A stretch of DNA of 64,000 bases from Pseudomonadota bacterium (lineage in GTDB: Bacteria; Myxococcota_A; UBA796; CAJQPC01), in contig JAAESX010000347.1 of assembly GCA_024228935.1 (NCBI GenBank), positions 1 to 64,000 of the forward strand, in the 5' to 3' direction. This document shows, piece after piece, positions 1 through 9,600 of the stretch. Position 1 is the stretch's first letter; each line of letters begins with the position of its first letter. The notes beneath the pieces were generated by a model. That model made no database searches and was not told the origin of the DNA. It saw nothing but the letters and a program-made list of their open reading frames with translations. Made by a program: the position numbers and the translations under genes.

Positions 1-677
1 TCCTCCTCTTCTTCCTCTTCCTCGTCCCGACGGAACCAGTCCATCGGTCGCGTGGGTCGAGCGGTGACGTTCCGGAGCGTCGGCTGCATCGCGATGATGC
101 GGTCGGCCATCTTGAGCTCAGCGGGCTTCTCGCAGCCCGGAGCGGTCTCCTGCTCGCTGACGTTGTCGCCGGACTCGGGGGTGCCCTCGGGGGCCGAGCT
201 GGCGGACATCAGCGAGTCGAGCACCTGCTTGGGCACGGCGTCGAAGGCCGCCTGCTCCGCCTCGACCGCGCGCTCCAGCAGCTGCTTGGCGCGCCCGAGC
301 TGTCCGCGGCACAGGGCCTCGCCGACGTTCTTGTAGTGCTGCGCGGCCTCCTTCCAGCGACCGGGGTCCGGCATGTGGAAGCCCTGCCTGCCCTTGAACA
401 CCGCCTTGTGCCAGTCGCGCTGGTCCTTGAGCTCGCGCGCTTCGGCCAGCTGCAGGTCGCGGATGTTCTTCAGCCGATCGACGACGAACTTGAGCATGTC
501 GTCGCGCTTGCCCGCCTGCTGCGCCATGACCTGGTCGAGGCCCTTGTTCCCCAGCGCGCCGCCGAGCTTCTTCATCGCTCGCGACGTCTTGTCGTCCATC
601 TTCTGGACGGATCCGCCGTGCCGAACCGTGGTTCCGGGACGGCCGCGTGACAGGTTCTTCTTGCGCTGGCGATCCAC
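1..677 (-). CDS. LGN-motif protein beside the eCIS operon, candidate cargo (partial)
   Basis: The reading frame is open from a GTG start at 677 to the left edge of the window, so the C-terminus is missing (225 codons seen). An in-frame TGA two codons upstream of the GTG fixes the N-terminus. The protein is helical and charged. Residues 42-51 read LGNKGLDQVM, followed by a basic/acidic helix with KRDD and RLKNIR. The visible end is Glu-rich. A similar motif, LGNQAIQERM, occurs in the protein at 58138, and GN-A-V/I-type motifs are known to me from N-termini of eCIS-linked (DUF4157-type) proteins. The gene is divergent from the eCIS operon with about 120 bp between them. A cargo role is inference; no catalytic domain is visible in the part present. 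Confidence 0.7.
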   Translation of the reverse strand, partial: MDRQRKKNLSRGRPGTTVRHGGSVQKMDDKTSRAMKKLGGALGNKGLDQVMAQQAGKRDDMLKFVVDRLKNIRDLQLAEARELKDQRDWHKAVFKGRQGFHMPDPGRWKEAAQHYKNVGEALCRGQLGRAKQLLERAVEAEQAAFDAVPKQVLDSLMSASSAPEGTPESGDNVSEQETAPGCEKPAELKMADRIIAMQPTLRNVTARPTRPMDWFRRDEEEEEEE

Positions 678-795
678 GGCTCACTCTACCTTCATCGCCT
701 GGCTCACGGACAGGTTGACCGCGCTGATGTGCCCCCGGTAGCCTGCCCGTCCACTCAGGTGGTCGAGCGGCACCTCGGCCCTTGTCAGGAGCTAT

Positions 796-1209
796 GTGAA
801 GGGCATCCTCGAGCGACTCGACCGACCCCTTCCTGGCGAGCGCCAGATCGGACTCACCGAGCTTGCCGCGGATCTCTCGGGTCGCCTCGACCGCAAGGTC
901 ATCGAGGCCAAGGAGAAGAAGGTCCGCGCCGCGCGCTCGGGCAAGACCCGCAAGCCCCAGGTTCACTGCAGCACCGACTCGAACGCACCGCAGCTCATCC
1001 GGCTCGTGCGCACGCCGTTCCAGCTCCACACGGGCTTCCCGACGCGCAAGCGGGTCATCGAGAAGCGCCAGCCCATCCAGGCACCCGAGCGTCTCAGCGA
1101 GCTCATCGGCCTGGCCGACCGGCCTCGCATCAACTTCAAGAGCCCGGCCCAGGACCGGATCATCCCGTCGGCGCCCCCGACGCGATTGTGGCGAGGCGAC
1201 AGCGAGTGA
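796..1209 (+). CDS. small unknown protein, first gene of the eCIS operon
   Basis: This is a 137-residue basic protein starting at GTG 796. An AGGAG ribosome-binding site lies at 788-792, and the overlapping ATG at 794 is followed at once by a stop. I do not recognise a family. It is rich in Arg/Lys with a C-terminal Pro/Arg stretch, and has no signal peptide or membrane segment. Its stop overlaps a possible GTG start of the DUF4255 gene, so it is almost certainly co-transcribed with the contractile injection system. An accessory or assembly role is inferred only from position. Confidence 0.7.
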   Translation: MKGILERLDRPLPGERQIGLTELAADLSGRLDRKVIEAKEKKVRAARSGKTRKPQVHCSTDSNAPQLIRLVRTPFQLHTGFPTRKRVIEKRQPIQAPERLSELIGLADRPRINFKSPAQDRIIPSAPPTRLWRGDSE

Positions 1210-1250
1210 AGGTCACGTCCGCCGCTCCCCAGCTGTTCCAGACGGGACCG

Positions 1251-2060
1251 ATGTCGTCGTTCCAGACGATCGGCGAGGTGACCGAGGCGATCCATCGTCG
1301 CATCCTGGACACCTACGATATCAACGAGCGCCCACCCCGCCTCGAGGAGGACCTGAAGTTCGTCCCCAAGGACCGGGAAGAGGTCGTCTACGTCTACATG
1401 TACCGGACGTCGATGAACCCGAACCTGCAGAACCAGAAGCGTCTGCGGCTCGCTCCGATCGAGGTGCCCAACGACAGCGGCGGGAAGGACGCGTTCTATC
1501 ACCGGCCCCCGCTGCTGATGGACCTCTTCTACCTGGTGTCCGTGCACTCCAAGTTCCGGTCCGACGCCGAGCGTCTCCTGGGCTGGACGCTGCTGACGCT
1601 CCACCACACGCCGAAGCTCGTCTACCGCCCGCGCAGGTACATCCTCCCGGACGGACGCACCGTGGACTCGCTCGGGCGCGAGTGGGATCCGGACGCGGAC
1701 ACGCAGATCAAGGACCTGCAGGTGGAGAAGGTCAGCCTCGCGCTCGTCGATGACCTCACGGTGGGCGATGCGATCAACCTCTATACGCTCCATGAAGCCC
1801 CGTATCGGCCGTTCCTGACGTACCGTGCGCGGGTTGCGCTCGACGGGCCCCTGACCTCGACCGAGGGCGGATCCGGCATCGCGATGGGCGACGACGAAGG
1901 CCTTCAGCCGAGGGACACCGCGTTCCCCGGCAACAAGAAGAAGGTGGGCCCCCGAACTTTCGGACGGCCGACCGGTAGGATTCACAAACCCCCGGGCCCA
2001 GATGCCCACAATGTTCGCAGGCGTTTCGACAAGAAAGCCGACCCCGATTCGGAGGAATAG
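1251..2060 (+). CDS. DUF4255 (Pvc16-like) tail terminator of the eCIS
   Basis: The N-terminus (MSSFQTIGEVTEAIHRRI) and overall size (269 residues) match the DUF4255/Pvc16_N family, which caps the distal end of the tube and sheath in PVC/Afp-type contractile injection systems. A mid-section with LLMDLFYLVSVHSK and the segment around LGWTLLTLHHTP fit the conserved core. The C-terminal ~70 residues are polar, Pro/Lys-rich and probably disordered. I chose ATG 1251 because the family begins close to this point. A GTG at 1206 overlapping the upstream stop (GTGA) would add 15 residues and is a real alternative. It is followed three bases later by the sheath gene. Confidence 0.85.
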   Translation: MSSFQTIGEVTEAIHRRILDTYDINERPPRLEEDLKFVPKDREEVVYVYMYRTSMNPNLQNQKRLRLAPIEVPNDSGGKDAFYHRPPLLMDLFYLVSVHSKFRSDAERLLGWTLLTLHHTPKLVYRPRRYILPDGRTVDSLGREWDPDADTQIKDLQVEKVSLALVDDLTVGDAINLYTLHEAPYRPFLTYRARVALDGPLTSTEGGSGIAMGDDEGLQPRDTAFPGNKKKVGPRTFGRPTGRIHKPPGPDAHNVRRRFDKKADPDSEE

Positions 2061-2063
2061 GTC

Positions 2064-3857
2064 GTGGAATACAAGACTCCAGGTGTCTACATCCGTGAGG
2101 TCGACAGTGGCCCCAAGCCCATCGAGAGCGTCTCTACGGCGATCCCGGGCTTCCTCGGACTGTTCGAGTTCAATCCTCCCTCGGACGCGACGGCGATCAC
2201 GAGCACCGACGGCGCGCGTCAGCTGCAGGGCAAGGTCGCCCCGCAGCTCGTCGACGCCAGCGGCAAGGTGGGCGGCAACAAGGCCGAGGCCGGCGCGGCC
2301 CTGACCGAGGCGTTCCGCTTCAAGGACCGCCACGTCAAGGACGTCAGCAAGCTCCTCGAGATCAACGGCCACAAGGTCACCTTCGGCAAGGGCACCAAGG
2401 GCCGGGTGAAGATCGAGGACGCGACCGACAAGAAGCGCTCCGTCGAGATCGCCGAGGTCCTCCTCGACATCAAGGGCGCGGTCGTCACCGACGACGACGC
2501 GGCCGTCGAAGACATGCTGAACACGATCAGCGAGACCTTCGCCCTGGGCGCCCCGCAGCCCAAGCACGCCAAAGACCTCCTCAGCGTCTACGGGTACACC
2601 TTCGAGGGAGCCGCCGAGAGCGCGCTCAACTCCGAGTACTCCATCCCGCCCGCGCCGGTCACCAACAAGAGCGAGTTCTTCCGGTGGCTGCAGAGCTTCT
2701 TCGCCGAGTACGTGCTCTCGACGCGCCCCATCGAGGAGATCATCCCCGGCGCCTCCTACGACGACCCGGACGATGCGGCCGATGCGGTCTACGAGGCCAT
2801 CGCCCGTGACGCCGCGCTCAAGAAGGAGTTCCAGGACTTCCTCAGCCAGCCCAGCGTCTTCAACTTCGTCAGCGGCGTCAACGGCTTCTACGACAACGGC
2901 GGCGGCAAGGCGTACGTCTACCTGATGGGCGCCAAGGACCTGGCCATCTCGGTCCGCGAGAACCAGGCCGACAAGCTCGGGCTCTACGCCTTCGACGACG
3001 TGGACGACATGGCCATCATGGCCGCGCCGGGCCTGTCGCCGAACCAGCAGAAGGAGATGCTCGAGATGTGCGAGATCCGCAAGGATCGCTTCGCCATCCT
3101 CGACGGCCCGATCGTCAGCGACGGCGCCATGGACATCCCCGCCTCGCAGAAGGGTTACGGGGCGCTGTACGTGCCGTGGCTCAAGGTCACCAAGCCCAGC
3201 TGGTACAGCGGGAACCAGGACCACATCAAGGTCAAGGGCCCCAACCGCCGCAAGCTGATCAAGACCGAGAAGAACGAGCTCTTCGTTCCGCCCTCAGGTC
3301 ACCTCGCCGGCATCTACAGCCGCGTCGATGGTGAGCGCGGTGTTCACAAGGCCCCGGCCAACGAGCTCGTGCTCGGCATCACCGGCCTGTCGCAGAACAT
3401 CAACCGGATCGAGCAGGGCCAGTACAACGAGCGCGGGATCAACGTCATCCGCGTGTTCAAGGACCGCGGCATCCGCGTCTGGGGTGCGCGCACCCTGGCC
3501 ACGAAGAGCGATCCCAGCTGGAAGTACATCAACGTCCGCCGTCTCTTCATCATGGTCGAGCAGAGCATCATGATGGGCAGCCAGTGGGCCGTCTTCGAGC
3601 CGAACGATCACACCCTCTGGAAGAAGCTCGTTCGCGACGTCCGCGCCTACCTGTTGCGCGTCTGGCGCGCCGGAGCTCTCTTCGGAACGACGCCGGAAGA
3701 GGCCTTTTACGTCAAGTGCGATGACGAGACGAACCCCCGCTACCTCATCGACGCCGGCCAGGTGAACGTGCAAGTCGGAATTTGTCCGGTGAAGCCCGCG
3801 GAATTTGTTATCTTCAACATCGGTCAGTGGGACGGCGGTGGCCTCATCGAGGACTAA
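2064..3857 (+). CDS. eCIS contractile sheath protein (long form)
   Basis: This is a 597-residue phage-tail sheath homologue (Pvc2/3/4, T4 gp18 superfamily). The N-terminus MEYKTPGVYIREVDSG is typical, and the C-terminal half carries the standard sheath signatures (GYGALYVPWLKV, PPSGHLAGIYSRVD, RGIRVWGARTL, VRRLFIMVEQSI, YVKCDDETNP). Residues of about 50-200 form an extra variable domain absent from the shorter second sheath at 5039, probably exposed on the outer surface. The GTG start has a strong GGAGGAATAG upstream. During firing the sheath contracts and drives the inner tube out. It is directly followed by a tube gene. Confidence 0.95.
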   Translation: MEYKTPGVYIREVDSGPKPIESVSTAIPGFLGLFEFNPPSDATAITSTDGARQLQGKVAPQLVDASGKVGGNKAEAGAALTEAFRFKDRHVKDVSKLLEINGHKVTFGKGTKGRVKIEDATDKKRSVEIAEVLLDIKGAVVTDDDAAVEDMLNTISETFALGAPQPKHAKDLLSVYGYTFEGAAESALNSEYSIPPAPVTNKSEFFRWLQSFFAEYVLSTRPIEEIIPGASYDDPDDAADAVYEAIARDAALKKEFQDFLSQPSVFNFVSGVNGFYDNGGGKAYVYLMGAKDLAISVRENQADKLGLYAFDDVDDMAIMAAPGLSPNQQKEMLEMCEIRKDRFAILDGPIVSDGAMDIPASQKGYGALYVPWLKVTKPSWYSGNQDHIKVKGPNRRKLIKTEKNELFVPPSGHLAGIYSRVDGERGVHKAPANELVLGITGLSQNINRIEQGQYNERGINVIRVFKDRGIRVWGARTLATKSDPSWKYINVRRLFIMVEQSIMMGSQWAVFEPNDHTLWKKLVRDVRAYLLRVWRAGALFGTTPEEAFYVKCDDETNPRYLIDAGQVNVQVGICPVKPAEFVIFNIGQWDGGGLIED

Positions 3858-3927
3858 CGCCCACTGATTTCAACACCCGGACGTCGAACCGTCAGCGTCA
3901 GGGACAACCAAGTAGAGGACCACCCAA

Positions 3928-4371
3928 ATGCCTACTGAAGAGCTGTACGGCGCCTATCACTTCCTCCTGGAAATCCAGGGGATCATCAGCGACACCCGCG
4001 TGATCGTTGGTGGTTTCAAGAGCGTGAGCGGAATGGACTCCGAGACGGAGATCATCGAGTTCAAGCAGGGAAACGACAAGGTCGTCCGTAAGAAGCCGGG
4101 TCGCACGACCTACGCCAACATCGTCCTCGAGCGTGGTTACACCGCGACCGACGACCTGTGGCAGTGGCGCAAGAACATCGAGGACGGCAAGATCGATCGT
4201 CGCTCGGGCTCCATCGTCGTCCTGGACCAGGACGGAGAGAGCGAAGTCGCGCGCTACAACTTCTACGAAGGGTGGCCCTGCAAGTGGTACGTGCCGGACA
4301 TGGACTCCGATACGTCCGGGATGGCCATCGAGAAGATCGAGATCGCGGTCGAGAAGGTGGAGCGGGCCTAG
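3928..4371 (+). CDS. eCIS inner tube protein 1
   Basis: This is a 147-residue tube protein of the phage-tail-region/T4 gp19 family (Pvc1/Pvc5, TIGR02241 type). Visible hallmarks are YHFLLEIQG near the start, GGFKSVSGMDSETEIIEFKQG, LERGYTATDDLWQW and a C-terminal EKIEIAVEKVERA. These proteins stack as hexameric rings to make the channel that carries cargo. It lies between the sheath gene and the small tail-assembly gene. A second, divergent tube protein is at 6239, so this system has two tube paralogues; one probably forms the tube proper and the other a baseplate-proximal ring. Confidence 0.95.
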   Translation: MPTEELYGAYHFLLEIQGIISDTRVIVGGFKSVSGMDSETEIIEFKQGNDKVVRKKPGRTTYANIVLERGYTATDDLWQWRKNIEDGKIDRRSGSIVVLDQDGESEVARYNFYEGWPCKWYVPDMDSDTSGMAIEKIEIAVEKVERA

Positions 4372-4415
4372 ACCCGTTCTTCGTTGATGCTGTACACGCT
4401 GCTTGAGAGACCGCA

Positions 4416-4784
4416 ATGAGCGAGCTGAAGACTGAGTACGACTTCATCCTTCCTCGTGGGTACGTCGACAAAGACGGGAACATCCACAAGGAAGGCGTGA
4501 TGCGGCTGGCGAATGCCAAGGACGAGATCGTTCCCCTGAACGACATGCGCGTCCAACGCAACCGCGCCTACCTCATCATCGTCCTGCTCAGTCGAGTCGT
4601 TTCCCGACTCGGCACGCTCAGCGAGGTCAACACCGGTGTGGTCGAGAACCTGTTCGCAGGCGACCTCCGGTTCCTTGAGGAGATGTACAACCGCATCAAC
4701 GAGGACGAGGCCACGGTGCGCGTCGCTTGCCCCGAATGTGGTGCCCGCTTCGATAAGGAGTTCGGACGCCTGGGGGAATCGTAA
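4416..4784 (+). CDS. eCIS tail-assembly protein with C-terminal CPxC knuckle
   Basis: This is a 122-residue protein. Its N-terminus (TEYDFILPRGYVDKDGNIHKEGVMRLA) resembles the small phage tail-assembly proteins that follow the tube gene in eCIS loci. The C-terminus contains CPECGARFD, half of a possible zinc knuckle. The gene ends at TAA 4782, and the DUF6760 reading frame begins immediately in the -1 frame. That recalls the gpG/gpGT chaperone arrangement of phage tails, in which a frameshift extends a fraction of the product. A role in tube assembly is inferred from position and family. Confidence 0.85.
   Translation: MSELKTEYDFILPRGYVDKDGNIHKEGVMRLANAKDEIVPLNDMRVQRNRAYLIIVLLSRVVSRLGTLSEVNTGVVENLFAGDLRFLEEMYNRINEDEATVRVACPECGARFDKEFGRLGES
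4772..4784 (+). other. possible -1 frameshift site joining tail-assembly and DUF6760 frames
   Basis: A run of five G residues is read in frame 0 as CTG GGG GAA TCG TAA, ending the tail-assembly protein. A P-site slip of the GGG-decoding tRNA by one base re-pairs perfectly with GGG at 4772-4774 and continues as GGA ATC GTA AGC TAC CCC TTG into the DUF6760 frame. The downstream frame has no ATG/GTG start. Frameshifted chaperone pairs are well known in phage tails; use of this site here is inference. Confidence 0.4.
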
Positions 4785-4792
4785 GCTACCCC

Positions 4793-4939
4793 TTGGAGAA
4801 TATTCTCAAGGAGGTAGCCTTCATCGCGTACCACTTCCACTGGGACCGGGAGACTCTCCTCGAGCTGTCGCACAAAGAGCGGCACTCGTGGGTCAAAGAG
4901 ATCTCCAGGATCAACGAGAAGATTAACCCTTCCCGCTGA
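4793..4939 (+). CDS. DUF6760-like mini-protein of the eCIS (TTG start or -1 frameshift product)
   Basis: The frame encodes about 50 residues containing NILKEVAFIAYHFHWDRET and HSWVKEISRINEKIN, a pattern I recognise from the DUF6760 mini-proteins of eCIS operons. There is no ATG or GTG in this frame; the nearest in-frame stop upstream is at 4754. Either translation starts at TTG 4793 (an AG-rich GGGGGA lies about 14 bases upstream), or ribosomes slip -1 on the G run at 4772-4776 and fuse it to the preceding tail-assembly protein. The second option would also supply the conserved SYP residues just before the TTG. Confidence 0.75.
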   Translation: MENILKEVAFIAYHFHWDRETLLELSHKERHSWVKEISRINEKINPSR

Positions 4940-5038
4940 GCAGGGCTGCTGCCCCTCTCCATCGTCAGGCCCAACCAGGTCCGGCGAGGGGGAGGGGGGC
5001 GCCGTGGCTTTCTCGGGAACGGATCTCGAGGGCGTCCT

Positions 5039-6229
5039 GTGAAGCCAGGTATCTCCGTACAGCACAGCTCTTTGCCGGTCCGACGGCATGGTGTGGTGCG
5101 CTGTGACGTAGCCGGAATCCTGGGGTTCATCCCCGAGGGTCGCTGGCCGCGTGACGCGACGGCCGGGGACTATCTCGAGCTCACGCTTCGCCGGCCGAGC
5201 GAGCTGCTCGACCACCCCCTTCGTCGCCTGTTCGATCCCGCTTCACGCCGTGCGGTCCAGGCCTTCTTCGACAACGGCGGAGACCAGTGCCACCTGTTCG
5301 GGGTGTGCGTGGTCAGCGAGGAGGACCTGCGCGCGCCGACGAGCGTCCAGTCCGTCCTCGAGCCACTCCTCGAGCGCCTTCGCGCCGAAGAGGACATCGC
5401 GCTGCTCGCCGTCCCCGGCGCTGCGTACATGCGCTACGACTACACCCGGACGGGTCAGGTCACCGGCCACGCGGACGTGCTCTACCGCGAGCTCCTGATG
5501 CACTGCCGGGAGATGGCCAATCGCTTCCTGATCATCGACGCGCCGAAGGACCTCCACGCGGACGCGCTGATCAACTGGGTCACCCGGTTCCGCGAGGACG
5601 CCGGCGAGATCTACAGCTACGGCGCCGTCTACTACCCGTGGCTCAAGAAGGGCGACGAGATCCTGCCGCCCAGCGGCCCCGTCCTCGGGATCTACGCCCG
5701 GACCGAGCGCGAGCACGATCCCTACGGCGTGGTCTGGCCTCCCGCGAATGTGCTCGTCCATGGCATCACGCACCCCGCCATCCAGCTCAACTGGAGCGAG
5801 GCGGGCGAGCTCGCCGCCCAGGCCATCAACCCGGTCATCACACAGCCGGGTCGCGGTGTCGTCGTCTTCGGCGCCCGCACGCTGTCCACCGACCCGCGGT
5901 GGGAGTTCATCAACTCGCGCCGCATCGTCTCGATGATCAGCGAGCAGCTCCGACGCGACAACAACTGGGTCGTGTTCGAGCGCAACAGCCCGGCGATCTG
6001 GAAGATCCTCGAGCGCGACGTGAAGGCCCGCCTGGACGAGTTCTGGGAGAAGGGCATGCTGACCGGCCCCGCGGCCGGCAAGGACTACGAAGTCCGCTGC
6101 GACGACGAGACGAACTCGGCCGAGGACCGCGAAGCCGGCCGACTCAACGTCATGGTGAGGGTCCGCCCCATCACCACGACCGAGCACATCACCATCGACC
6201 TGCGGCTTGGCGCCCAGGCCGGTACCTAG
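5039..6229 (+). CDS. eCIS contractile sheath protein 2 (short form)
   Basis: This is a 396-residue second sheath subunit. The N-terminal VRCDVAGILGFIPEGRWP and C-terminal blocks (GEIYSYGAVYYPWLKK, PPSGPVLGIYARTE, GRGVVVFGARTLS, FINSRRIVSMISEQLRR, YEVRCDDETNS) are those of tail-sheath proteins. It lacks the large variable insertion of the 2064 protein. Injection systems of this class often carry two or three sheath paralogues, with the minor ones placed next to the baseplate or cap. The GTG start follows about 100 bp of spacer after the DUF6760 frame, and the gene runs with 9 bp spacing into the second tube gene. Confidence 0.93.
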   Translation: MKPGISVQHSSLPVRRHGVVRCDVAGILGFIPEGRWPRDATAGDYLELTLRRPSELLDHPLRRLFDPASRRAVQAFFDNGGDQCHLFGVCVVSEEDLRAPTSVQSVLEPLLERLRAEEDIALLAVPGAAYMRYDYTRTGQVTGHADVLYRELLMHCREMANRFLIIDAPKDLHADALINWVTRFREDAGEIYSYGAVYYPWLKKGDEILPPSGPVLGIYARTEREHDPYGVVWPPANVLVHGITHPAIQLNWSEAGELAAQAINPVITQPGRGVVVFGARTLSTDPRWEFINSRRIVSMISEQLRRDNNWVVFERNSPAIWKILERDVKARLDEFWEKGMLTGPAAGKDYEVRCDDETNSAEDREAGRLNVMVRVRPITTTEHITIDLRLGAQAGT

Positions 6230-6238
6230 GAGGCTCTC

Positions 6239-6676
6239 ATGGCCGAACGCACCCTGACCGACCCTGAAGGCAACTTCATCTTCGAGCTCGAGATCGAAGG
6301 TGTCGCCATCGCCCAGTTCATGGAGTGCAACGGACTCAAGACCTCGACACAGGTCTTCGAGATCGAAGAGGGCGGCGTGAACCACCGCGTCCACAAGGTG
6401 CCGGGGCAGTCCCGCTGGGAGAACGTCGTGATGCGCTACGGCGTCACCTCGGACACCACCCTGCTCGAGTGGCGGAACGAGATCCTCGAAGATGGCTTCA
6501 CGAAGCGGCGAAATGGAGCGATCATCATGAAGAACCTCGCCATGGAGGAGGTTCGTCGCTACTCGTTCATCAACGCGTGGCCGGTGGCGTACGAAGGCCC
6601 CAACTTCGTCGCCAACGGCGCTGAGCTCGCGGTCGAGATGATCGAGATTGCCCATCACGGGATCACGGTGAGCTGA
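6239..6676 (+). CDS. eCIS inner tube protein 2
   Basis: This is a 145-residue tube-family protein (phage tail region/T4 gp19 type). It opens with DPEGNFIFELEIEGVAIAQF and contains the family elements CNGLKTSTQVFEIEEGG, KVPGQSRWENVVMRYG and LLEWRNEI. It differs clearly from the 3928 tube protein and is likely the baseplate-proximal tube ring on which the main tube polymerises, by analogy with Pvc5-type proteins. A GGAGG lies just before the ATG. Its stop codon overlaps the start of the repeat protein (TGATG), implying translational coupling. Confidence 0.93.
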   Translation: MAERTLTDPEGNFIFELEIEGVAIAQFMECNGLKTSTQVFEIEEGGVNHRVHKVPGQSRWENVVMRYGVTSDTTLLEWRNEILEDGFTKRRNGAIIMKNLAMEEVRRYSFINAWPVAYEGPNFVANGAELAVEMIEIAHHGITVS

Positions 6677-9600
6677 TGGACGGACGCTTCCCAGGACAGA
6701 GCCTCGTCGACCGCTTGGAGAAGCGGAAGTCCAGGCGTCCACACGTCGGCTTGTCGCCGGCGTTCTATGCCCGCTTCGGGCTCGAGGATCCGTGGCTCGA
6801 CACGGGTGGAGCCCAGGACGAGGGGCAGGTCGAGGAGATGTTCTCCTACGTCTCGGCGCGCCCCTGGCAGCTGCAGATGCGCCGCCTGGCCATGGCCCGC
6901 TGGCGCCGTGCTCGTCGCGAGCGCCAGAGTCGCCTTCGGACGATCGGCGAGCGCACGCGCGCCGTCCGTCGCTTCCCCGGCGAGACCGTCGCCAAGAACT
7001 TCGCCTGGGGTGTCCCCACCCTCGGGACCTCGGACTTCGTCACGCCCGTCGCCTGGGAAGGCCCGGCTGGTGGTGCTGCCCAGCAGCAGACCGATGCCCC
7101 CAGCGCCTGGGGAACCGCCAACGGGAGCGCTGTCCGCGTACGAACTGGCGCCGATGCCTGGATCACGCACAGCAGCTCGCCGGCTCGCGTCGCCGAGCGC
7201 CGTGAGCGCCGTGAGCGCGGTGAGTACGTCCCCGCGGAGACCTTCCGGACCCCCCGCCGCGAGCGCGCCGTCGCCCGCACCCAGCCGGGAGACCGGGCCC
7301 TCGCCTCCCTTCGCCAGGACCGGCCGACCGATCGCGTCGGACGTCGCCTGCAGCAGGCCGCTGTCGGCCGCGATCCCCTCCGCAAGGCGCTGGCCGATGT
7401 CGGTCCCACGCTCGACAGCGTGACGCGCCGCAAGGTCGCTCGCGCCCTGGTGGTCACCGAGCACCTCGATGAGCGCACCCGCGTCGTCGAGATCCGCCGC
7501 ATCCTTCGGCACGTCGCGTCCGCCAAGGTCGTGCGCACCGTTCTCGGCGAGGCCCCGCAGGCCGACGTCGGGGCGCGCCCGATCGAGGTCGCGAACGGTC
7601 GCGGCGCCCCCAAGGCCAAGCGCCGCGGGCTGCGCCCCGTCCTGTCGTCGAGCCCCTCGATGGAGGTCGTCGAGCACGAGGCACCGCAGGCCGCCGAGGT
7701 GGCCGCGCCCAAGAAGGCGAGTTCGGTGAACCATGCCGGCGCCCGCGTCATCAGGAGCCAGAAGGTCCAGCCTCAGCTGTCGACCAGCCCGGTCGTTCGC
7801 ACGAAGCCGACCCGGACGCAGCTGCCCGCGTTGAGCGCCAGCCCCGTCTCGCACGCCACGGCGTCGACGACGCGAGTCCATCGAACGCCAGACGGTGTCT
7901 ACCGACGCGCGACCGCAATGCGGACCGCCTCGCAGCGACCGACGGCCAACTCGACCATCCGAACCGGGGCCCGACAGGACACCGGAGCGCGCTCGGCGAC
8001 AGGCGACTACGCCGCGACCCGCGCCAGTGGGACCCATCGAACGGTCGCGGGTGACCTCGCGTCCAGCGCTGCCTTCCGGACCGCGGCGAGCACCACCACG
8101 GGCGCTCGCTCGGGCACGACCCCTGCCTCGGCGCACGCGGCTTCGCGGGCGATGAGGACGGTGTCGACCGACTGGGAGACCGTCGCTCGTTTCACCACGG
8201 ACTCGGGCGAGTTCGTCGGCGCTGACGCGTTCCGCACCGCCGGACGTGCCACGCCGGGCGCCTCGCTTCACCGCACGGCCGCCGGCGAGACCGCCGCGTC
8301 CGACACCCATCGGACCGCGACCTCGGATCGCATCGGCGCCCGCGCCGTCCGTACCGCGACAGGCGCCTTCGTCGGGAGCACCGGTCACCGCACGGCCGAC
8401 GGCGAGTTCCTCGGAGCGCGCACGTCGACCTGGGCCGCGGACCGTCTGTCCACCACGGGACGGGCGGATGGCAAGCGCTCGCTGATGCCGCGCATCGCAC
8501 CGCGGGTGGACGTCGACTCCGTCGTCCAGCCGATCGTCGTGCACACGGATGAAGAGGTCGCCGCCGCGGTCAAGGCCGCCAAGGCGAAGAACCCGAACGT
8601 CATCGTCAAGGTGACGGAGAAGGCTGCAGCCTGGAACACCCGGGACCACGCCAGAGCCCGGTCGTTCACGGCCTCACGCTCCGCCCTGCACGCAGCGGCT
8701 GAGCGGGCCGTGAAGTCCCCGACCATCGGCGACACGGCGACGCGAGCCTCGACCAGTGCCTGGGCCTCGCCCAACGCACCGGTCGAGTTGGCGACGACGA
8801 AGCGTGCGGCACGCCGCATTCGGGGTCCCGTCAGCTATGCGAGCACGTCGGTCGCCCACGACGCGACGGTCGTTCAGCACGCGGAAGCGGTCACCGCCGA
8901 GGCGGCGACGTCGCAGTCGCCGTCGGGCTGGGCTCCCTCCAAGGTCGTGAAGACGCCGAGCCGGGAGACGAGTCGTTCCCAGACGCATCGGACGGCCAGC
9001 CGGCCGCACTCCGCCGCGGACTGGTCGCCCAGCGCGTCGGCCCCCACCTCGAGCACCGCGCGCCGCATGCGGACCGCGCATCGTGGGTTCGACCCCACCG
9101 GCACCTGGCGGACCGACTCGGGAGACTGGGTCGGAGCGTCCACGCATCAGACCGGCGACTCGCGCTTCGAAGCGGCTCGTCGGGGCTCGACCCGCCCCAT
9201 CGACTGGGTCGGTGCTCGCGTCGCCGTCGGCTCGACGGACGCCTACCGCGGAGCCTTCGCCCGGACCTTCCGGACCCGGCAGGCCCACGGCGCTGGCGCG
9301 GGCGTGTGGCAGACCGCGAAGACCCCGTTCGTCGGCGCCCGTCGCGGCTCCGGCCTCGTCCGTCCCGACCTGATCACGCCCGAGTACGACCGGGCCGAGC
9401 TGGGCGAGACGCTGATGGAGCAGCAGCGCGGCGTGCCCGTTCGCGGTGCTGCCGGCTGGGCCGAGCGCGCTGTGGTGCCCGACCGTCTCCGTGGGACCTC
9501 GGACCTGGTCGCCGGCCTCGTGCACGCGACCGACCCGGCCGAGGTCATCGAGATCATCCTCGACCGCGGCAGCGACCTGAAGATGTCGTCGCTGCCCCGG

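Noticed and set aside
963..3224. Long reverse-strand frame (753 codons) opposite the DUF4255 and sheath genes
   Set aside because: It mirrors strongly supported eCIS genes, is extremely Val/Arg/Asp-rich as expected for the antisense of GC-rich coding DNA, and matches no family.
7882..9348. 39-bp periodicity considered as a CRISPR array or DNA minisatellite
   Set aside because: Units are in frame, strongly diverged in DNA and continuous without spacers; the signal is at protein level.
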